From the NCBI RefSeq assembly GCF_000341245.1, contig NZ_ANAD01000013.1, positions 19,404 through 59,284 on the forward strand: DNA of 39,881 nt. The letters are read 5' to 3'. The DNA comes from Nocardiopsis halophila DSM 44494. GTDB taxonomy: Bacteria; Actinomycetota; Actinomycetes; Streptosporangiales; Streptosporangiaceae. A program made the translations under genes and the position numbers. Shown piece by piece: positions 37,881-39,881 of this stretch (its first letter is position 1; each line of letters begins with the position of its first letter). Under the pieces are notes generated by a model. That model ran no database searches, had not been told where the DNA came from, and saw only the letters and a list, made by a program, of their open reading frames with translations.

Positions 37881-39881
37881 ATGAAGTACCGCGAGGAGTT
37901 CCCGCGCGACATCGAGATGCGCGAGATGTGGATCCCGATGCGCGACGGCACCCGGCTGCACGCGCGCGTGTGGCTGCCGACCGACGCCCTTGAGGAGCCG
38001 GTGCCCGCCCTGCTCGAGTACCTGCCCTACCGCAAAGGCGACTGGACGGCGCCGCGCGACGCCGAGCGCCACCCCTACTACGCGGGCCACGGGTACGCGT
38101 CGGTACGGGTGGACCTGCGGGGCGCGGGCAACTCCGAAGGCGTGATGCGCGACGAGTACTCCCCTCAGGAGCTGGAGGACGGTGTCGCCGTGATCGATTG
38201 GCTGGCCGAACAACCCTGGTGCACCGGCCGCGTCGGCATGTTCGGCATCTCCTGGGGCGGCTTCAACTCCCTCCAGCTGGCGGCGCTGCGCCCCGAGCCG
38301 CTGAAGGCGGTGGTCACGGTGTGCTCCACCGACGACCGCTACGACAACGACGTCCACTACACCGGCGGGTCGGTGCTGGGCATCGACATGGCCGGGTGGT
38401 CGGGCACGATGCTGGCCTTCACCGCGCGCCCGCCGGACCCGGCGGCGGTCGGCGAGGACTGGCTGCCGATGTGGAGGGAGCGCCTGGACGCCCTGGAGCC
38501 GTTCGTCCACACCTGGCTGGACCACCAGGCGCGCGACGGCTACTGGCGCCACGGGAGCGTGTGCGAGGACTACACGGCGGTGGAGGCCGCGGTACTCGCC
38601 GTGGGCGGCTGGGCCGACCCGTACCGGGACACGGTGCTGCGGCTGGCCGAGAACCTGCCCGGGCCGGTGCGGGGCGTCATCGGCCCCTGGGCGCACCAGT
38701 ACCCGGACCGGCCCCTGGAGCCGGGACCGCAGATCGGCTTCCTGCAGGAGACGGTGCGCTGGTGGGACCACTGGCTCAAGGGGGCGGACAACGGCGCGAT
38801 GGACACGCCGCTGCTGCGCTCCTACATCCAGGAGCCGGTGCCCCCGGCGACGGCCTACCCCGTCCGGGAGGGGCGCTGGGTCTCCGACGACGCCTGGCCC
38901 TCCCCCTCGACGGCGTGGACCGAGCACACCCTGGGCGGAGCCGGGGGCGGGGTCGATGCCGGTGCCGTCACGGTGCACAGCCCGCAGCACACGGGGGTGG
39001 ACGCCGGGCGGTTCTTCCCCTACGGCAACGCCACCGACCTGCCGCCGGACCAGCGCGAGGAGGACGGGCGATCGACGTGCTTCGACTCCGCGCCCCTTGA
39101 ACGCCGGACCGAGATCCTCGGGCGCGCGCGGGTGCAGCTGCGCATGGACTGCGACCGCCCCAAGGGGACGGTGGTCGTCCGCGTCTGCGATGTGGCGCCC
39201 GACGGGGCGTCGACGCTCGTGACGCGCGGGGTGATGAACCTGTCGTCGCGCCAGGGGCGTGAACGGATCGTCCCTTGGGAGCCCGGGACGCCCGAGGACG
39301 TGGAGGTCGAGCTCACCGGCACGGGGTACGCCTTCCCTGCCGGGCACCGGATCCGCGTCGCGGTGTCCACCGCCTACTGGCCGTGGGTGTGGCCGCAACC
39401 GGGCGGTGAGTCGCTGACGGTGTGGCCGTCGCAGAGCGCGCTGCTGCTTCCGGAGCGGCGCGCCGGGTTCGACGCCGGCCGCGCACCCGTGGTGTTCGAG
39501 GAACCGGAGCAGGCCCCGCCGCTGCCGGTGGTGCTGGGCGAGGGCGAGCGGCGCCCGGAGCGGCTCGTCACGCACGACGTGGGCACCGGCGAATGGGGCC
39601 TGGACGTCGACCCCAACTACGGGGGATCGCGGACCTACCCGGACGGACTCGTGTACACCGAGAAGGCCCGCGAGTACTACAGGATCCGGGTCGACGACCC
39701 TCTTTCGGCCATGGCAGGCTCCCGGTGGGAGATCCGCATGCAACGGGAGGGATGGGACATCACGGTGCGCACGTCGAGCGAGCTCACCGCCACCGCCGAG
39801 CACTTCGTCGTGCAGAGCTCCGTGGAGGCCCGCTCCGGTGAGGAGACGGTCGCGAGCCGGGAGTGGCGGGGCGGGGTCCCC
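37881..39881 (+). CDS. CocE/NonD-family (S15 X-Pro dipeptidyl-peptidase-like) hydrolase, 3' end cut
   Basis: Incomplete: 667 codons run to the window end. No signal peptide; starts at ATG 37881 with AGGAG upstream and a GGGGGAG abutting. The alpha/beta-hydrolase N-domain reads 'MWIPMRDGTRLHARVWLP', 'SVRVDLRGAGNSEG', the nucleophile elbow 'GMFGISWGGFNS' (S124), 'VGGWADPYRD' (acid D246) and 'IGPWAHQYPD' (H272), the layout of CocE esterases and S15 X-Pro peptidases. The C-terminal part ('VRVCDVAPDGASTLVTRGVMNLSSR', 'GHRIRVAVSTAYWPWVWPQPGG') is the jelly-roll domain of this family. A third, less familiar region begins at about 540. It follows the ABC transporter and could hydrolyse the imported substrate in the cytosol. 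Confidence 0.93.
   Translation, partial: MKYREEFPRDIEMREMWIPMRDGTRLHARVWLPTDALEEPVPALLEYLPYRKGDWTAPRDAERHPYYAGHGYASVRVDLRGAGNSEGVMRDEYSPQELEDGVAVIDWLAEQPWCTGRVGMFGISWGGFNSLQLAALRPEPLKAVVTVCSTDDRYDNDVHYTGGSVLGIDMAGWSGTMLAFTARPPDPAAVGEDWLPMWRERLDALEPFVHTWLDHQARDGYWRHGSVCEDYTAVEAAVLAVGGWADPYRDTVLRLAENLPGPVRGVIGPWAHQYPDRPLEPGPQIGFLQETVRWWDHWLKGADNGAMDTPLLRSYIQEPVPPATAYPVREGRWVSDDAWPSPSTAWTEHTLGGAGGGVDAGAVTVHSPQHTGVDAGRFFPYGNATDLPPDQREEDGRSTCFDSAPLERRTEILGRARVQLRMDCDRPKGTVVVRVCDVAPDGASTLVTRGVMNLSSRQGRERIVPWEPGTPEDVEVELTGTGYAFPAGHRIRVAVSTAYWPWVWPQPGGESLTVWPSQSALLLPERRAGFDAGRAPVVFEEPEQAPPLPVVLGEGERRPERLVTHDVGTGEWGLDVDPNYGGSRTYPDGLVYTEKAREYYRIRVDDPLSAMAGSRWEIRMQREGWDITVRTSSELTATAEHFVVQSSVEARSGEETVASREWRGGVP

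Noticed and set aside
36189-39803. 1204-codon minus-strand open frame opposite the ABC ATPase and hydrolase genes
   Set aside because: A shadow of two strongly identified plus-strand genes; its His/Arg/Gly/Val composition shows no domains.

Overview
The window is very GC-rich, has strong G/C preference at third codon positions, and uses many GTG and two TTG starts behind clear GGAGG-type ribosome sites. With a mycothiol-nitroreductase-like (Rv2466c-type) protein, LppX/LprAFG-type lipoproteins and OFA-type MFS and YdeP-type proteins, this points to a chromosomal segment of a filamentous actinomycete. Nocardiopsis or a close relative is my best guess from protein flavour; nothing was searched. 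I see no rRNA, tRNA, CRISPR array, transposase or phage gene.

Layout. 1-6.5 kb: a two-gene minus-strand unit (a Flp-pilin-like anchored surface protein and a small membrane protein), then secreted lipoproteins, two or three unassigned cytosolic proteins and a DoxX-like membrane protein. 6.5-13 kb: a DUF1989 protein diverging from a secreted pyroglutamyl-peptidase-like protein, a DUF3137-like membrane protein with a TTG start, a small conserved-looking protein, a CxxCxxxCC/pentapeptide-repeat protein, an unknown and a pseudokinase. 13-18.5 kb, all minus: an LppX-like lipoprotein, an Nramp-like transporter lacking the metal-binding motifs, an Rv2466c-like protein, an FAD amine-oxidase/desaturase-like protein and a lipoprotein. 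18.7-24.4 kb, plus: an OFA-family MFS transporter with its small subunit apparently fused on, a secreted PL1 pectate lyase and a YdeP-type molybdopterin oxidoreductase. 24.4-27.2 kb: a truncated membrane-protein gene, two tandem DUF3592 paralogues of identical length and an EF-hand protein. 27.3-32.1 kb, minus: a secreted EEP-fold nuclease/phosphatase, a GH13 alpha-glucosidase, a nucleotidyltransferase and a type 1 Idi. 32.3-39.9 kb, plus: a complete oligopeptide-type ABC transporter operon (binding protein, two permeases, fused double ATPase) followed by a CocE/S15-type hydrolase cut by the window end.

How genes work together. The clearest unit is the ABC transporter. Stop/start codons overlap through four genes, and a predicted promoter is overlaid by three copies of TCGTTCNNNGAACGA at an exact 20-bp period. 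A cytosolic X-Pro-peptidase/esterase-like enzyme follows, suggesting import and then hydrolysis of a peptide, ester or amide. The pilin-like surface protein and its translationally coupled membrane partner form a second unit without an assigned function. Other genes look like independent housekeeping or accessory units separated by strong hairpins.

Most notable for follow-up: the triple operator of the ABC operon; the pilin-like protein with Gln in place of the conserved Glu at +5; loss of catalytic or metal-binding residues in four neighbouring family members (Cys-to-Ser pyroglutamyl peptidase, CPLS thioredoxin-fold protein, GTSH/MPTD Nramp, pseudokinase); the CxxCxxxCC plus pentapeptide-repeat protein; and the truncated gene abutting the YdeP stop codon. 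All family names come from reading motifs by eye, without database support.
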